This document shows positions 21,700 through 32,144 of a stretch of 64,000 nt of DNA, piece after piece. How positions within the stretch are numbered: the stretch's first letter is position 1; every line of letters begins with the position of its first letter. The notes beneath the pieces were generated by a model, which had not been told where the DNA came from, searched no databases, and saw only the letters and a program-made list of their open reading frames with translations. The stretch comes from Alentia gelatinosa (taxonomy: Eukaryota > Annelida > Polychaeta > Phyllodocida > Polynoidae), in contig OX465592.1 in assembly GCA_950022655.1 (NCBI GenBank), forward strand, positions 3,464,623 through 3,528,622. Direction: 5' to 3'. The position numbers and the translations under genes were made by a program.

Positions 21700-22270
21700 T
21701 CAGAAGCACCCTCCACTCAGCACCATCGCTAATGCGAGCCGCCATTTTGTTTACACTTGGACGGCGGCGTTGGTATGACCTTGACCCCATTTGCCAGTAC
21801 CACGTGACGCACACGTGACAGCCCACGTGACGACGTCCTCCTCGGGCGGGCGATAATGGGGGACAAATGATTACAAGGTGCGCGCGCAGGTGAAAGAGAG
21901 GCGCGTCCGGCGGCGGGCACAATGGCGGGAACTCATTACCGCCGGGAACAAGCGAAGGACGAGCAGACGACACCCAGCAAATCGACGCATGCGCAGATGT
22001 AACTTTTGTTGGGTGATCGGGATTGCGGGGTAAGTTCGGGGGAGGGTTATTTGGGTGTGTGTGTAGGGGGGGGGGGAGGAGGAGGGGGCGGGGGGAGGGG
22101 GCGAGGGGGGCTCTCCCCAGCTGGGTTTTCACTGAGCCCAGCGGAGTTTTACCCAGAATGCACCAGCCCCCCCCCCCCCCCCCCCGAGAAACGCCCCGAG
22201 CCTCGTTTCCGCATGTTTAAACCCACGTGACTGATGTAATCAACACGTGACCCTGAGCGATAATTAGTGT
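21700..22270. promoter_or_regulatory. CpG-rich block with phased CACGTGAC sites
   Basis: CACGTGAC occurs at 21801, 21812, 21824, 22224 and 22244; the first three are 11-12 bp apart, one helical turn. Also GCCGCCATTTTG at 21735 and AATGGCGGGAAC at 21919 (YY1-like), GCATGCGCAG at 21986 (NRF1-like), and GATAAT motifs at 21848 and 22255. It resembles a promoter or enhancer. An ATG at 21921 opens only 26 codons. G and C homopolymers occupy 22058-22190. Confidence 0.5.
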
Positions 22271-22319
22271 TAACTGCGTTTTGAATGGGTCGGGGTACGT
22301 GTAGCTTAGTGCTCGGGTG

Positions 22320-22535
22320 ATGGGGATCGACTAAAACCTGCCCCCCCCCCCCCCCCCCCCGGCCCATCTCCCCTGCTCCTTCTCCATCTAGACCTGCCCA
22401 TCGCACCCTAAATCTCTGACAGTCACCCTCCCTCCATTCTTTCCTGTTACCTGGTCACCTGTCTGGTCATTTTTATCACTAAATACTCCCCCCCCCCCAC
22501 ACACACACACACATACACACACAAACACACACCCA
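22320..22535. repeat. C homopolymer and (CA)n tracts
   Basis: A C20 run near 22341, then CCCCCCCCCC followed by (AC)n at 22488-22530. Simple sequence only. Confidence 0.9.
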
Positions 22536-22562
22536 CACTCCTCACCATTATTCTCTCCCTCT

Positions 22563-23000
22563 TTATAATCATCCATGGAATACAAAGACCCCATTGACAC
22601 TGTATGGGGACTCAGTAAACTGTGTATTATCCATGATATACAAAGTCCCCATCGATACTGTATGGGGACTCAGTAAACTGTGTATTATCCATGGTATACA
22701 AAGTCCTCATTGACACTGTATGGGGACTCAGTAAACTGTATTATCCATGGTATACAAAGTCCCCATTGTTTTATCCTTGGGTTACAAAGTGCCCATTGAG
22801 AATGTATGGGGAATCAGTAAACCATACAAAAGGTTCAAAAGGTACTTGGTATACCTGGAAATAAACAATGGGTCGTGGTTTACTGAGTCCCCATACATTC
22901 TCAATGGGTACTTGGTATACGATGGATAATAAACAATGGGTCGTGGTTTACTGAGTCCCCATACATTCCCAATGGGGTCTTTGTATACGATGGATAATGA
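22563..23000. repeat. 58-bp hairpin minisatellite, head-to-head
   Basis: Four units with ACAAAGTCCCCATTGACACT and GTATGGGGACTCAGTAAACT face two inverted units (GGTTTACTGAGTCCCCATAC). Each unit folds by AGTCCCCAT against ATGGGGACT. Single units occur at 34097 and 50301 next to foldback C. Confidence 0.88.
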
Positions 23001-23224
23001 AGAACGTGTGAGCATCCTCTAATAACAGGTGACAACTAGAAATCCGCCATTACTGTAAAGACTGCTGCGAGCATGCAGGCATTCTCTGGATGTGACAATG
23101 GTTCTGGTGGCTTCTTGAGCTCTCAGTGATTTATTTGATGAGTTATAATCACAGCAGGTCGAGTGATGTGAGAGTCGCGAGGTTCATGTAACAGTCATCA
23201 ACATCAGGAAGCAGAATGTCGCTA

Positions 23225-23822
23225 GACTGGCTCCAGTCCCTGCATCCTATGGCTACCCTCCTCGCTGGGATACAGGCTCCAGTCCCGGCATCCTATGGCT
23301 ACCCTCCTCACTGGGATACTGGCTCCAGTCCCGGCATCCTATGGCTACCCTCCTCACTGGGATACTGGCTCCAGTCCCTACATCCTATGACTACCCCTTC
23401 TCACAGGGATACAGGCTCCAGTCCCTGCATCCTATGGCTACCCTCCTCGCTGGGATACAGTCCTGCATCCTATGGCTACCCCTCCTCACTGGGATACAGG
23501 CTCCAGTCCCTGCATCCTATGGCTACCCTCCTCTCTGGGATACAGGCTCCAGTCCCTGCATCCTATGGCTACCCTCCTCACTGGGATACTGGCTCCAGTC
23601 CCTGCATCCTATGGCTACCTTCCTCGCTGGGATACAGGCTCCAGTCCCTGCATCCTATGGCTACCCTCCTCACTGGGATACAGGCTCCAGTCCCAGCATC
23701 CTATGGCTACCCTCCTCACTTGGATACTGGCTCAAGTCCCTGCATCCTATGGCTACCCTCCTCACAGTGATACTGGCTCTAGTCCCTGCATCCAATGACT
23801 ACCCCTCCTCGTTGGGATACAG
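23225..23822. repeat. 46-bp minisatellite, ~13 units
   Basis: CTCCAGTCCCTGCATCCTAT then GGCTACCCTCCTC recurs every 46 bp. The period is not a multiple of three and the unit lacks + strand stops, so three overlapping long frames appear. A single related unit is at 34007-34075, near the tRNA. Confidence 0.93.
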
Positions 23823-24179
23823 GGACTGGTACAATCAGTAATGGTGTTGGGATTTCTGGCGCTGTTTAGCTCCAGCATTCCCAACACGATCCATACAGAT
23901 ATCCTGGCTACTGGTGGGAGATTGATGCCCTCTGACTTTGATCTCAATCAAGTCACAGTCAGGAGCAGGCAAAATTTATTGCTATGACAACACAGGCGGC
24001 CAGGGAACTGAAGGAGGGGAGGGGAGAGGGGTAGGAGGAAGTAAAGGGTTACAGGGAGTGGTTTGGGGCCACAAACAGGAGATTTGGTTCATAGTGGACA
24101 AGTCTTTGATTCATGAGCCAGTCAGAGAAGGATACATACTTTAATGAACTTTATTCTTATTGTGTTTAATCATTTAGTG

Positions 24180-24590
24180 AATGTTCATAATCAAAGACTC
24201 GAGCAAGTCTAATTGCTGCGTAGAACAATGCGCGATGATTTAATCTGTGAAATTAATATCGGCAGACGACATTTGTGCTAAAATATCAATAAGGGCGCCA
24301 GGGCTTAATTACTCCATCAGTGGTAGGTGGAGGAGTGACGATCAAATAATCTGTAATCACTTTTAGCATTAGAATGGGAAATTCATTGATATACGCGTCC
24401 AAACAGGGGAGTGTTTACACCTATTTAACACGTAATCTAACAATTAAGGCAATTAGTGCCTTAAATCACCCCCTTTTAATGATGAATAATGACAACTCAG
24501 CCATGATAATCAATATGGACCAGATGATTAGACTATAAGATATCAATTTATGATTAGACTATGAGATATGAATTGCATAGAAATTACCGG
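24180..24590. promoter_or_regulatory. Unique homeodomain-site-rich DNA
   Basis: AATCAAAGAC, GTCTAATTGC, GAAATTAATATC, GCTTAATTACTCC, CAATTAAGGCAATTAG and TTTTAATGATGAATAATG are spread over 350 bp with no repeat homology. GCAGACGACATTTG at 24262 also occurs in the 30.9-31.4 kb block. Enhancer-like by inference. Confidence 0.45.
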
Positions 24591-24925
24591 AAACTGTTAA
24601 CCGGAAACTGTTAAATGGAAACTGGTACACCGAAACTGGTACCCCGAAACTGGTACTCGGAAACTGGTACCCGGAAACTGGTACCCGGAAACTGGTACCC
24701 AGAAACTGGTACCGGAAACTGGTACCCGGAAACTGGTACCCGGAAACTGGTACCCGGAAACTGGTACCCGGAAACTGGTACCCAGAAACTTGTACCGGAA
24801 CTTGTACCGGGAACTTGTACCGGGAACTGTTATACGGAAACTGTTAAACGGAAACTGCTACCAGGAAACTGCCAACAGGAAACTGTTAACCAGAACTGGT
24901 CCCTGCAAACTGGTGCCCGGAAGCT
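24590..24925. repeat. 14-bp GGAAACTGGTACCC minisatellite
   Basis: More than 20 units, fairly pure in the middle and diverged at both ends (GGAAACTGTTAAAC). Open frames here (ETGTRKLVPGNWYP) are repeat-derived. Confidence 0.95.
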
Positions 24926-25045
24926 GTTTCCGACATGTTGGTCTGCTGATGTTATACAAGAGGGTGTTTAACCAATAAGACTTTAACATGACCAATTATC
25001 CTCGATCAGATTCTGCCCAATCACTGTAACGGATTGGTTACTTAG

Positions 25046-25200
25046 ACAATATTAACTGGGTTCAGATACAAGCGGCCGTAATCACCAAATATCAATATTC
25101 AAGTATCCAAGTAGTAATATCTGAGCACACGAGAGGATATTACCTAGAGTCTGGTCCAAGGAGATTATGACCACTTTTATCTGAAATCAGTTGGTATTGT
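25046..25200. mobile_element. Foldback, diverged family A
   Basis: ACAATATTAACTGGGTTCAG and CTGAAATCAGTTGGTATTGT are inverted ends. The core is diverged (AAGTAGTAATATCTGAGCAC). Confidence 0.6.
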
Positions 25201-25379
25201 CTTTTTTAACCACTGTTTCTCGCTAATGATTACCATGCTCTAAAATTTCCAAAGATTTGAAACGCTTTTTTTTTTTTTTTAATATTTGAAACCCTACTCT
25301 GGCCAGAGTGAGACGTGGCTTTTGCGGGTAGGTTTGTTTTTGACTTGATTATCAGTCCAAAACGACAAGTCTTACAAGT

Positions 25380-25700
25380 AAAAACAACAACAACAACAAC
25401 ACAAGAACATAATCAACAACAACAAAAACATGAAGGAAAAAATAAGTAAAATTAATAAATAAATGACAATTAAATAAAAAAATAAAAAGAAATAGAGGGA
25501 AAAATAGATGAATAAGATATGAATAAATGAATAAATCCAACACAAGAACATAATCAACAACAAAAAATCATGAAGGAAAAAATAAGTAAAATTAATAAAT
25601 AAATGACAATTAAATAATTTAAAAAAAAAAAATAGAAATAGAGGGAAAAAATAGACGAATACAAAATAAATAAATGAACAAATCCAAATTTAAAAAAAAA
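25380..25700. repeat. A-rich direct duplication
   Basis: ACAAGAACATAATCAACAAC followed by ATGAAGGAAAAAATAAGTAA and AATAAATGACAATTAAATAA occurs at about 25400 and 25541, with (AAC)n and A-runs. Confidence 0.8.
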
Positions 25701-25919
25701 AAACACCCTCTCTTGATTGCCCGTAAGGTGGCAGTTCTGGGGAACATGACGGTAACTCGGCGTACATCCCGACCCCATCGTCCCGTCCCCTACAACCCAG
25801 TCACCTAAACTGTGTTTACATTGTCCCCTTTCACACAAACCCACCCTCCAGTCTCCCCCAATCTACTCCGCGGGATGACACTCACCCATGAAAGGACTCC
25901 AGCTTTAAACAACAACAGA

Positions 25920-26160
25920 AACGAGATGAAATCCCCCTCAGTCACGTGACCCCAGAACGAGCCCATTAATTAGGTCACCTCTAGTACCGCCCACTGACAC
26001 CAGGGGGCAGTGGCGCTGGTGGCGGGTGGCGGCGGGAGAAGACAAAACAACCAGCTGTCTGTCGGCACGGGAGGAGGTGTGAATTGCTCGGTAATGACCT
26101 TGGTAATGACCTTGGTAATGACCTTGGTGATGACCTTTGTATTGTGCCGACGCTATCAAC
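25920..26160. promoter_or_regulatory. Regulatory-like cluster: CTCF-like site and DR6 half-site array
   Basis: TCACGTGACC at 25941, ATTAATTAGGTCACC at 25964, a strong CTCF-type CACCAGGGGGCAGTGGCG at 25998, then TGACCT at 26095, 26107, 26119 and 26131 in exact 12-bp steps (DR6). The segment is non-repetitive apart from that array. Binding is inferred. Confidence 0.45.
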
Positions 26161-26381
26161 ATGATGTTGTTCATATGCCGAGTTAAGAAAAATAATACAA
26201 CAATAAAAACGAGAAGGGATCGTTTCTATGAGAGGTTGGAACTGAAACCTTTTAACTGATCTAGGACACTGGACTTTTGAGAGAGAATTATGAGAGTTGG
26301 GAACATGTACAAATGAGAAAAAGGTTTGGTTGAATGCAAGTAAAATCCCAATAGTGGGTTCCCCCATTAAAGGGACTACCT

Positions 26382-26772
26382 CAGAACTGGCGTTGACGTA
26401 AGCGGCCACCCCGCGGGCAACCCGCGTAAGCGGACAGTTATTTCGGTACGAAAAGGCCTAAAACCCCGTGTAAGCGGTCACTTCTGATGGACACCCTACC
26501 AAAAATAGATTAATCGGTGTTTTTTATGAGTGTGTGCGAGTAAATTGATAGAAAATACATTTATAATTCCAAGTTTGATAACTTCTGATCCAATTAAGAT
26601 ATTGGAAAATCGATTTCAGATTTACCATCCCCTCTGTCTCGCCTACGTACGGGTATATAACACTTAAATATTGGCCCAGAGGAAACTTGAAAACCCCGTG
26701 TAAGCGGTCACCCCGCGAAAGCGGTCACTTTGGCCCGGAACGGAGGGTGTTCGCTTACGCGGGGTTTTACTG
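26382..26772. mobile_element. pogo/Tigger-type MITE, left end eroded
   Basis: The right end CGCGGGGTTTTACTG with TA flank is intact. The interior (CGGTACGAAAAGGCCTAAAA, TCTGATGGACACCCTACC) is near-identical to 10520-10600. The left end is degenerate. Confidence 0.8.
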
Positions 26773-27156
26773 TATATGATATTTCTTGAAATTAAAAAGG
26801 ACCCTCCTTCCAATGATGCTTTTTTGTGGTATTAGAAAACAAGGTTTCCGTAAAATTGATATTTTCTACAAGTTCTAAGTCACTGTTCGCGCACGTAACC
26901 GGTTTCTAGTCTCCCCGTGAACGGTTTCAAGACGCCCCGGAGACTGACGAGCGACCCCTGCCGGGAGTTTTACTTCCGGTGCTGCACTCTGGTGTCACAA
27001 TCGGAAATCATTCTCCAATGTCCCCCCAATGACCATTTCACAATTATGTGACCGCTTGTTTCTTAAAGGCATATCGGACAATTTGGCTCGGAAATTAAAA
27101 CCCATGTCAATTTCCTAAAAATTTATGGTTTTCATCGCCGCGCATTTGTTTATTTC

Positions 27157-27436
27157 AAAATGGGTAGAAGAACGTGATGTGCGTACCCGGGAAAACGCCG
27201 TTTTTTACGCCAGTGTGACTGGGGCATTAGACTCCCTCTGAAGAATGCAAGAGGTCCAGGGTGAAATTGTCTTATTGGGGCAAAGTGCTTAGCTTTTAAA
27301 GATTGTATAGTCCTTTAAAGACAAATGCGGGTAGGTATCGCAGTACCCACTGGTTTAAAGCTGATATCAAGAAATGAATGCTGATGATAATGTCATTAAA
27401 AATATAGATCCGCCCCTCACACAGTGAGAGTACAGA

Positions 27437-27485
<49 letters not shown>

Positions 27486-28447
27486 GGAACCCAGCCATCC
27501 CAGCCAAACCACTAGTCCACTGCTTTGAGGGCATGAGCGCCCTGGCCCTAGCGACAACGGGATGTACTACAGTCTAGTTGAAGGACGTAGGAACCCGTTA
27601 CCTGTCCCTTATTGAGCGCGGGAAAACGCGCTCATATACGTCATCTAGAGGTTAGACTGCTCACACAGGCTTTCAGCTTACTGCAGAGAATCTAACCCTT
27701 CACTATCCCTGCACCAATTATAAAGGCCTGGTAAAATGGTAAGGTGTCCAGTATCCCAGTCTGACGGTATCCCTGCCCCACTACTGACTTGGTTCCTTTA
27801 AATAGAACTTTCATGGCTGAGTGACCATGTCAAAGTGTGTGCATTCAATGCATATATCATATGGACAGAAATCACATATCAATGGACTATGATGATAGTG
27901 CCAAATATATGGATGTTCCAGATGATACCCCATCTAAAGATGTCAAAATAACTCTTAGAAGTAGATGGAAAACAGATGACAAATATGTTAGTAAGAGGAC
28001 TACCAAGGGCACTAGTAGTACTCCAAATGAAGTACCTTCAAGCAAAACAAACTTGAGTGCATTAAGCACTAAGGGGCTATCAAAGAGCAAACTGAGTGGC
28101 ATAGCTGACCTGTTAGAAGTAGGGCAGTTGACCAAGACCCTCAATGAAAAATTCAGTCACAACCACGACAAGTTGAATGTGTTCTGTGGTATGCTAGACC
28201 AGGCACAAGTCAAAATCAAAAACGTTAGCCAGAAAATGAAAAGAAATATACCAAAATATTGATATTCTCTTACTTTTATTTTATGAGATTTTGGTATACC
28301 GCGCCCTTCCATTATGAATGGAAATAACATATGCTCCTAGTTTCATAAGGGCAGGGAACCAGTCTAATAATGCCCCAGTCACACTGGCGTAAAAAACGGT
28401 GTTTTTCCGTGTACGCACGTGTACGTTCTTCTACGCATTTTGAAATG
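27157..28447. mobile_element. Inverted repeats (~76 bp) enclosing 1.14 kb with an ORF
   Basis: 27157-27232 and 28371-28447 are inverted copies: each reads, in opposite sense, AATGSGTAGAAGAACGT, CGTTTTTTACGCCAGTGTGA and CTGGGGCATTA. Between them lie a (TA)n tract at 27442-27484, DNA like the 28.7 kb arm (CATCTAGAGGTTAGACTGCT), the ORF at 27837 and TATGCTCCTAGTTTC. It is either a non-autonomous or ORF-bearing element, or two inverted MITE ends flanking unrelated DNA. Confidence 0.5.
27837..28262 (+). CDS. Unrecognised 141-codon ORF
   Basis: Intact ATG-to-TGA frame encoding a hydrophilic, Lys/Ser-rich protein with no signal peptide or membrane segment. The start is MCIQCIYHMDRNHISMDYDD; the second half (KSKLSGIADLLEVGQLTKTL then NEKFSHNHDKLNVF) looks helical and ends in a basic tail (QKMKRNIPKY). 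The composition is protein-like, unlike the repeat-derived frames around it. The context is an inverted-repeat element with matches to the nearby 1.68-kb element, so an accessory transposon protein or captured fragment is more likely than a host gene. It could also be a chance frame. I recognise no family. Confidence 0.35.
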   Translation: MCIQCIYHMDRNHISMDYDDSAKYMDVPDDTPSKDVKITLRSRWKTDDKYVSKRTTKGTSSTPNEVPSSKTNLSALSTKGLSKSKLSGIADLLEVGQLTKTLNEKFSHNHDKLNVFCGMLDQAQVKIKNVSQKMKRNIPKY

Positions 28448-28619
28448 TACAAATACGCCGGAAAACGCCGGAAAACGCGGAGATACGTAAAGGAAAGTCG
28501 GAATGCGCCGGAAAACGCCACAATACGTACAGAATCGTAAAACGTTGATGAACGTTGAGATGCGTACTAAAACGTTAAAACAAAGCAAACAGATATGTTC
28601 CAAATCCGTAGCTAATACG

Positions 28620-28650
28620 TGGTCCCTATCAATTCAATTGATAGGGACCA
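28620..28650. repeat. 31-bp palindrome
   Basis: GGTCCCTATCAATT and AATTGATAGGGACC are perfect inverses around a single C. It abuts the left end of the 28652 element. Confidence 0.85.
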
Positions 28651-28651
28651 T

Positions 28652-30329
28652 GTACAAAATTGGGGGATACATACACAATAATGACTGGTTTTGTGTACGA
28701 GTGGCGTGCTTGAACGCGGTAAATACATCATCTAGAGGTTAGAGTGGTCACATTGAACTTTCAGTGTGCTTCCAGAAAACTATCCCTTTACTATCAGCAT
28801 GCCGTTCACTGTGATAGTGAGAACAGAGCAGGGAGCCAGTGTCTGAGGGTCTTAGAGGCATGCCCAGCTGACCATGACCAATCACTCAAGACCGAAATAC
28901 CTCATTGACCTACTGTTGTTTGATATGTTTGGATCCTATAGATAGACTCGGGCAGTTACCGAAATGGCAGGTTTACTGGGTGCAAGTGCTTACATAAAAT
29001 GATCCTGACTGAACCTTTTAGTTGTTATTCATTAAAGATTTCACGCTCATTCATCAATGATGAACATTCTATATGCTCCTAGTTTATATGCAGGGATCGC
29101 AACAAGTCATGTGGGCTATGGAAGGTAGGCCCAAGAGAACATGGATTCCCTGTAAGTTCAACTGTTTCATTGTGAGGAATGGTGGGATATAAACCAGATA
29201 ACAAGATAGACAGACAAGCAAAGATACAGAGATGCACATGATATATAGATACATATGATACACAGATGTTCATACATACCTCCCCCCAACACACACCAGT
29301 ACAACCTTGACCTGTCATGCCTCACTGCCCCTGCCACCTTTCTCTCACCTGGCTTTGTCAATTCGTTAGAAAACATGCACAATGCAGTAAGACTATCCTA
29401 TGAAACTACAGATACAAGAGACACAGATACCAGATAGACATATAGAGATACATAGATATTGTGTATATTGTATTAGTTATCATATTTTCATGTTGTGGTC
29501 AGTGTACTGCTGGTATTCCTTGTCATAGCCGGTAATCACGGAGCCCTTTGTGTGGACAGGTAGACCGTACACTCTCCTACGTGTCAGGCTTGAATGGATC
29601 ACCCACTCCCCCCAGATCTTTCGCGGCGATAGCGCTGGCTTAGTCCCTGCCCCAACCCAAAGCCTGTTCCCTGGGTATCCACTAAAGACAGGGGAGACCA
29701 GCGAAGATCTCAGATGTGGTGTTTGGAACCAAATGTCTTTCAGAAACAAATTTATTGCAATAGATTTGTTATTAATATTGAAGGTGGGTAATAGATACTA
29801 GGAGCAAATGTTATGTTCATCATTGATGAATGAGCGTGCAATTTTAGATAAATAACAACTAAAAGTTTTGGGTTACATTCAGTATATGGATCATTTTCTG
29901 TAACCACTTGTACCCAGTAAACTTGCCATTTCTGTAACTGCCTGAGTCTATCTTTAGGATCCAAATATATCAAATACCAGTAGGTCAATGAGGTATTTCG
30001 GTCTTGATTGATTGGTCATGGTCAGCTGGGCATGCCTCTAAGACCCTGAGACACTGGCTCCCTGCTCTGTTCTCACTATCACAGTGAACGGCATGCTGAT
30101 AGTAAAGGGATAGTTTTCTGGAAGCACACTGAAAGTTCAATGTGACCACTCTAACCTCTAGATGATGTATTTACCGCGTTCAAGCACGCTCTAATAATAA
30201 CGACTTATAGTTGACGACGTAATATCCTCGCTAATCGCTCGGATATTATTACGCGTCAACTACTTGGAGATTACGGCCACTCGTACACAAAACCAGTCAT
30301 TATTGTGTATGTATCCCCCAATTTTGTAC
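28652..30329. mobile_element. 1.68-kb element with ~430-bp terminal inverted arms
   Basis: GTACAAAATTGGGGGATACA at 28652 and TGTATCCCCCAATTTTGTAC ending at 30329 start long inverted arms, homologous inward to TATGCTCCTAG (29083) and CTAGGAGCA (29797). The right arm has an extra ~100-bp foldback-B palindrome (30192-30308); the left arm lacks it, with the break at GTACGAGTGG. The 0.6-kb interior (about 29090-29715) is unlike any other repeat here and is described separately. Confidence 0.82.
29090..29715. other. Unique interior of the 1.68-kb element, exon-like segments
   Basis: On the + strand, 29095-29151 reads DRNKSCGLWKVGPREHGFP between TATATGCAG and GTAAGT. 29301-29387 reads YNLDLSCLTAPATFLSPGF and on to a GTAAGA donor, after a pyrimidine-rich AG. 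Both are phase-compatible. On the - strand, 29480-29703 is open with protein-like GNRLWVGAGTKPALSPRKIW and ITGYDKEYQQYTDHNMKI before a stop. The two strands cannot both be right; captured gene pieces or chance are the options. Confidence 0.3.
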
Positions 30330-30860
30330 CCACTACTCCCCCCCCCCCCCGCCCCAAGGTGTCAATATCTTTTTCCTACGTGAAAATGGCCCATTAGTGT
30401 ATATTGCCATAACTTTGTGACTAAAATACATAGAGTGTATTTAGAGAATTCTTATGTGGAACAAATTATCCTTGGAAAAATTTGAGGGGGGAATTTCAAC
30501 ATAAAGTGGTGCATGTCTATACTTTTTCTGTTCCAGGCCTTTCAATGGTTATCATTATTTATACTCTCACTCCTAGTATTTTTACGAGTTAATTAAAAAC
30601 GATTATTTGTGAATTTTGAGCGCCATTTTATCCCCCTGACTGATAGAACAGTATGAATTCCTAGCCACATCAGCACTAAATGTGCAACTTCTGCCTAAGA
30701 TTACAATCGACACCTTTTTTCAACCAAATATTTTGTGTTTAACTCGTGAACTAAGCGAGGTTAACGGATTGACTGCTGAAAATACCGCGGTTTACCTGTA
30801 TTTATATATTAACGACGTGACACAAACAGACACCCCACTCCTACACCAATCAATACAGGG
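30330..30860. other. Unique DNA with a C/G-run, no feature seen
   Basis: A C12 tract near 30340, then AT-rich sequence without copies elsewhere in the window. The 66-codon + frame at 30682 shows no family pattern. Confidence 0.4.
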
Positions 30861-31420
30861 ACTGGAGAATGAAATAATTTAATCAAAAGTGTCATTCAAA
30901 CGTTGATTAATCCCCGCGGGTGCCACAATGATTTCATCTCGCTGTGAATTGCTGGGTAAAAACACAGGGCCGCTTAGTTAATGTGTCCTTGGTTGGAATT
31001 CACTAAAAACTGGTCCGTAAAAACGGGCATTGATTACAGTTTTCTATGAAGAGGCGCGAGAATGGAATTACTTCAATCAGCAGACGACATTTGGAACAAA
31101 AGAAAGAAAAGGCGGGAAAGTGTTTATGTGGTCTATAAGAGCGTTACTGCACTGTTCATGAGAATTTCTATGGTGTTAATTGAGTTGGAGGTGGAGAAAA
31201 TGAGTTGTGCATAAAAAGTAATCTGCCACTGCCTGCGGTGGGGAGGTAGCGACGCTCGCGGCTGCGGGGAAAACAGATGTTATGTACACGGCTTGTTTTC
31301 ATCGTTCATTACGGTTTTTAATTAGCGATATTGTCGCTTATAAAGCCTACGGACGCGCTACCTGGTGGGTATTGGACGTTTACAGGCTTCAGTCTCAGCA
31401 GAAAACCTTAGGTTACACTT
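30860..31420. promoter_or_regulatory. Unique homeodomain-site-rich DNA
   Basis: AATAATTTAATCAAAAG, CGTTGATTAATCCCC, CTTAGTTAATGTG, GCATTGATTACAG, GTGTTAATTGAG and TTTTTAATTAGCGATATTG lie in 500 bp, with GCAGACGACATTTG at 31080 shared with 24262. No repeat homology. Confidence 0.45.
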
Positions 31421-31776
31421 AGATTGGCCGCCACCCCTGTCTCCACTCTGTTCCGACATATGGGTTGCTCGGGTTAAATCCCACACGGTATCACTCAAAC
31501 CAGGTTATATTGTCCTATGTAGGATCTAAAAGCAGAAATACTCGATAAGATATAGTCATAGCTTCACAAAGTGATTATGAAGTCTAGTCTTATTATATTA
31601 TATTGGTTTTATTCTTTAAAAAAATATACACACAAAAGGAAATAACAAAATGGTAAATTGGCTTCGAGGTTATGACTAAACACACTCTCCAAGGAGTACA
31701 AAAGATCGGGTAAGAGAGTAACAAACAGTTCCCGCTACTGGGTCAAGGTGGATATGGATTTAACCCCACCAGAGCT

Positions 31777-32140
31777 AAAGTCTAATGCATATCTACCGAT
31801 TCGGGGTTGAACGATTAGTTCGTAAATCGTACGGTTGTCAGTGAACTTGTCGCAGGCAAATTACATAACCAATATTTCCAATGTTCCGTTGTCGCCAACA
31901 GGAATTTTCAACATGTGTTGATAAACTTTTGGCAAGCGATTCAGGAACATTGACCAACAAATCATCTGACACAAAGGAAAATCTAAAGGGAGAGGGGGGT
32001 GGCTTCACTAATCATTGGCTGACCCTTGCCTAACTACCCTACATCAACCAACCAGGGCCGACTCCGTTAGGATGCCTCGCCTAAGACAAAATACCATTAC
32101 AAAGGTACATAATTGTTCAGAACTCGGTAGATGTACTCGT
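31777..32140. mobile_element. TIR MITE (AAGTCYAATGC ends), inverse copy
   Basis: The left end AAGTCTAATGCATATCTACC and the right end near CTCGGTAGATGTACTCG. It is homologous in reverse to 3085-3467. A further scrap (CACCTGAGACAAAGTACTGT) is at 47921. Confidence 0.8.
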
Positions 32141-32144
32141 TGAT

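Noticed and set aside
21653..22132. 159-codon - strand frame
   Set aside because: Pro-rich reading of G-runs and repeat DNA with no family pattern.
23216..23841. Three 108-184 codon frames
   Set aside because: 46-bp minisatellite; each frame is the same peptide set shifted by the period.
25981..26409. 142-codon - strand frame
   Set aside because: It includes the 12-bp TGACCT repeat (GHYQ repeats) and non-coding flanks.
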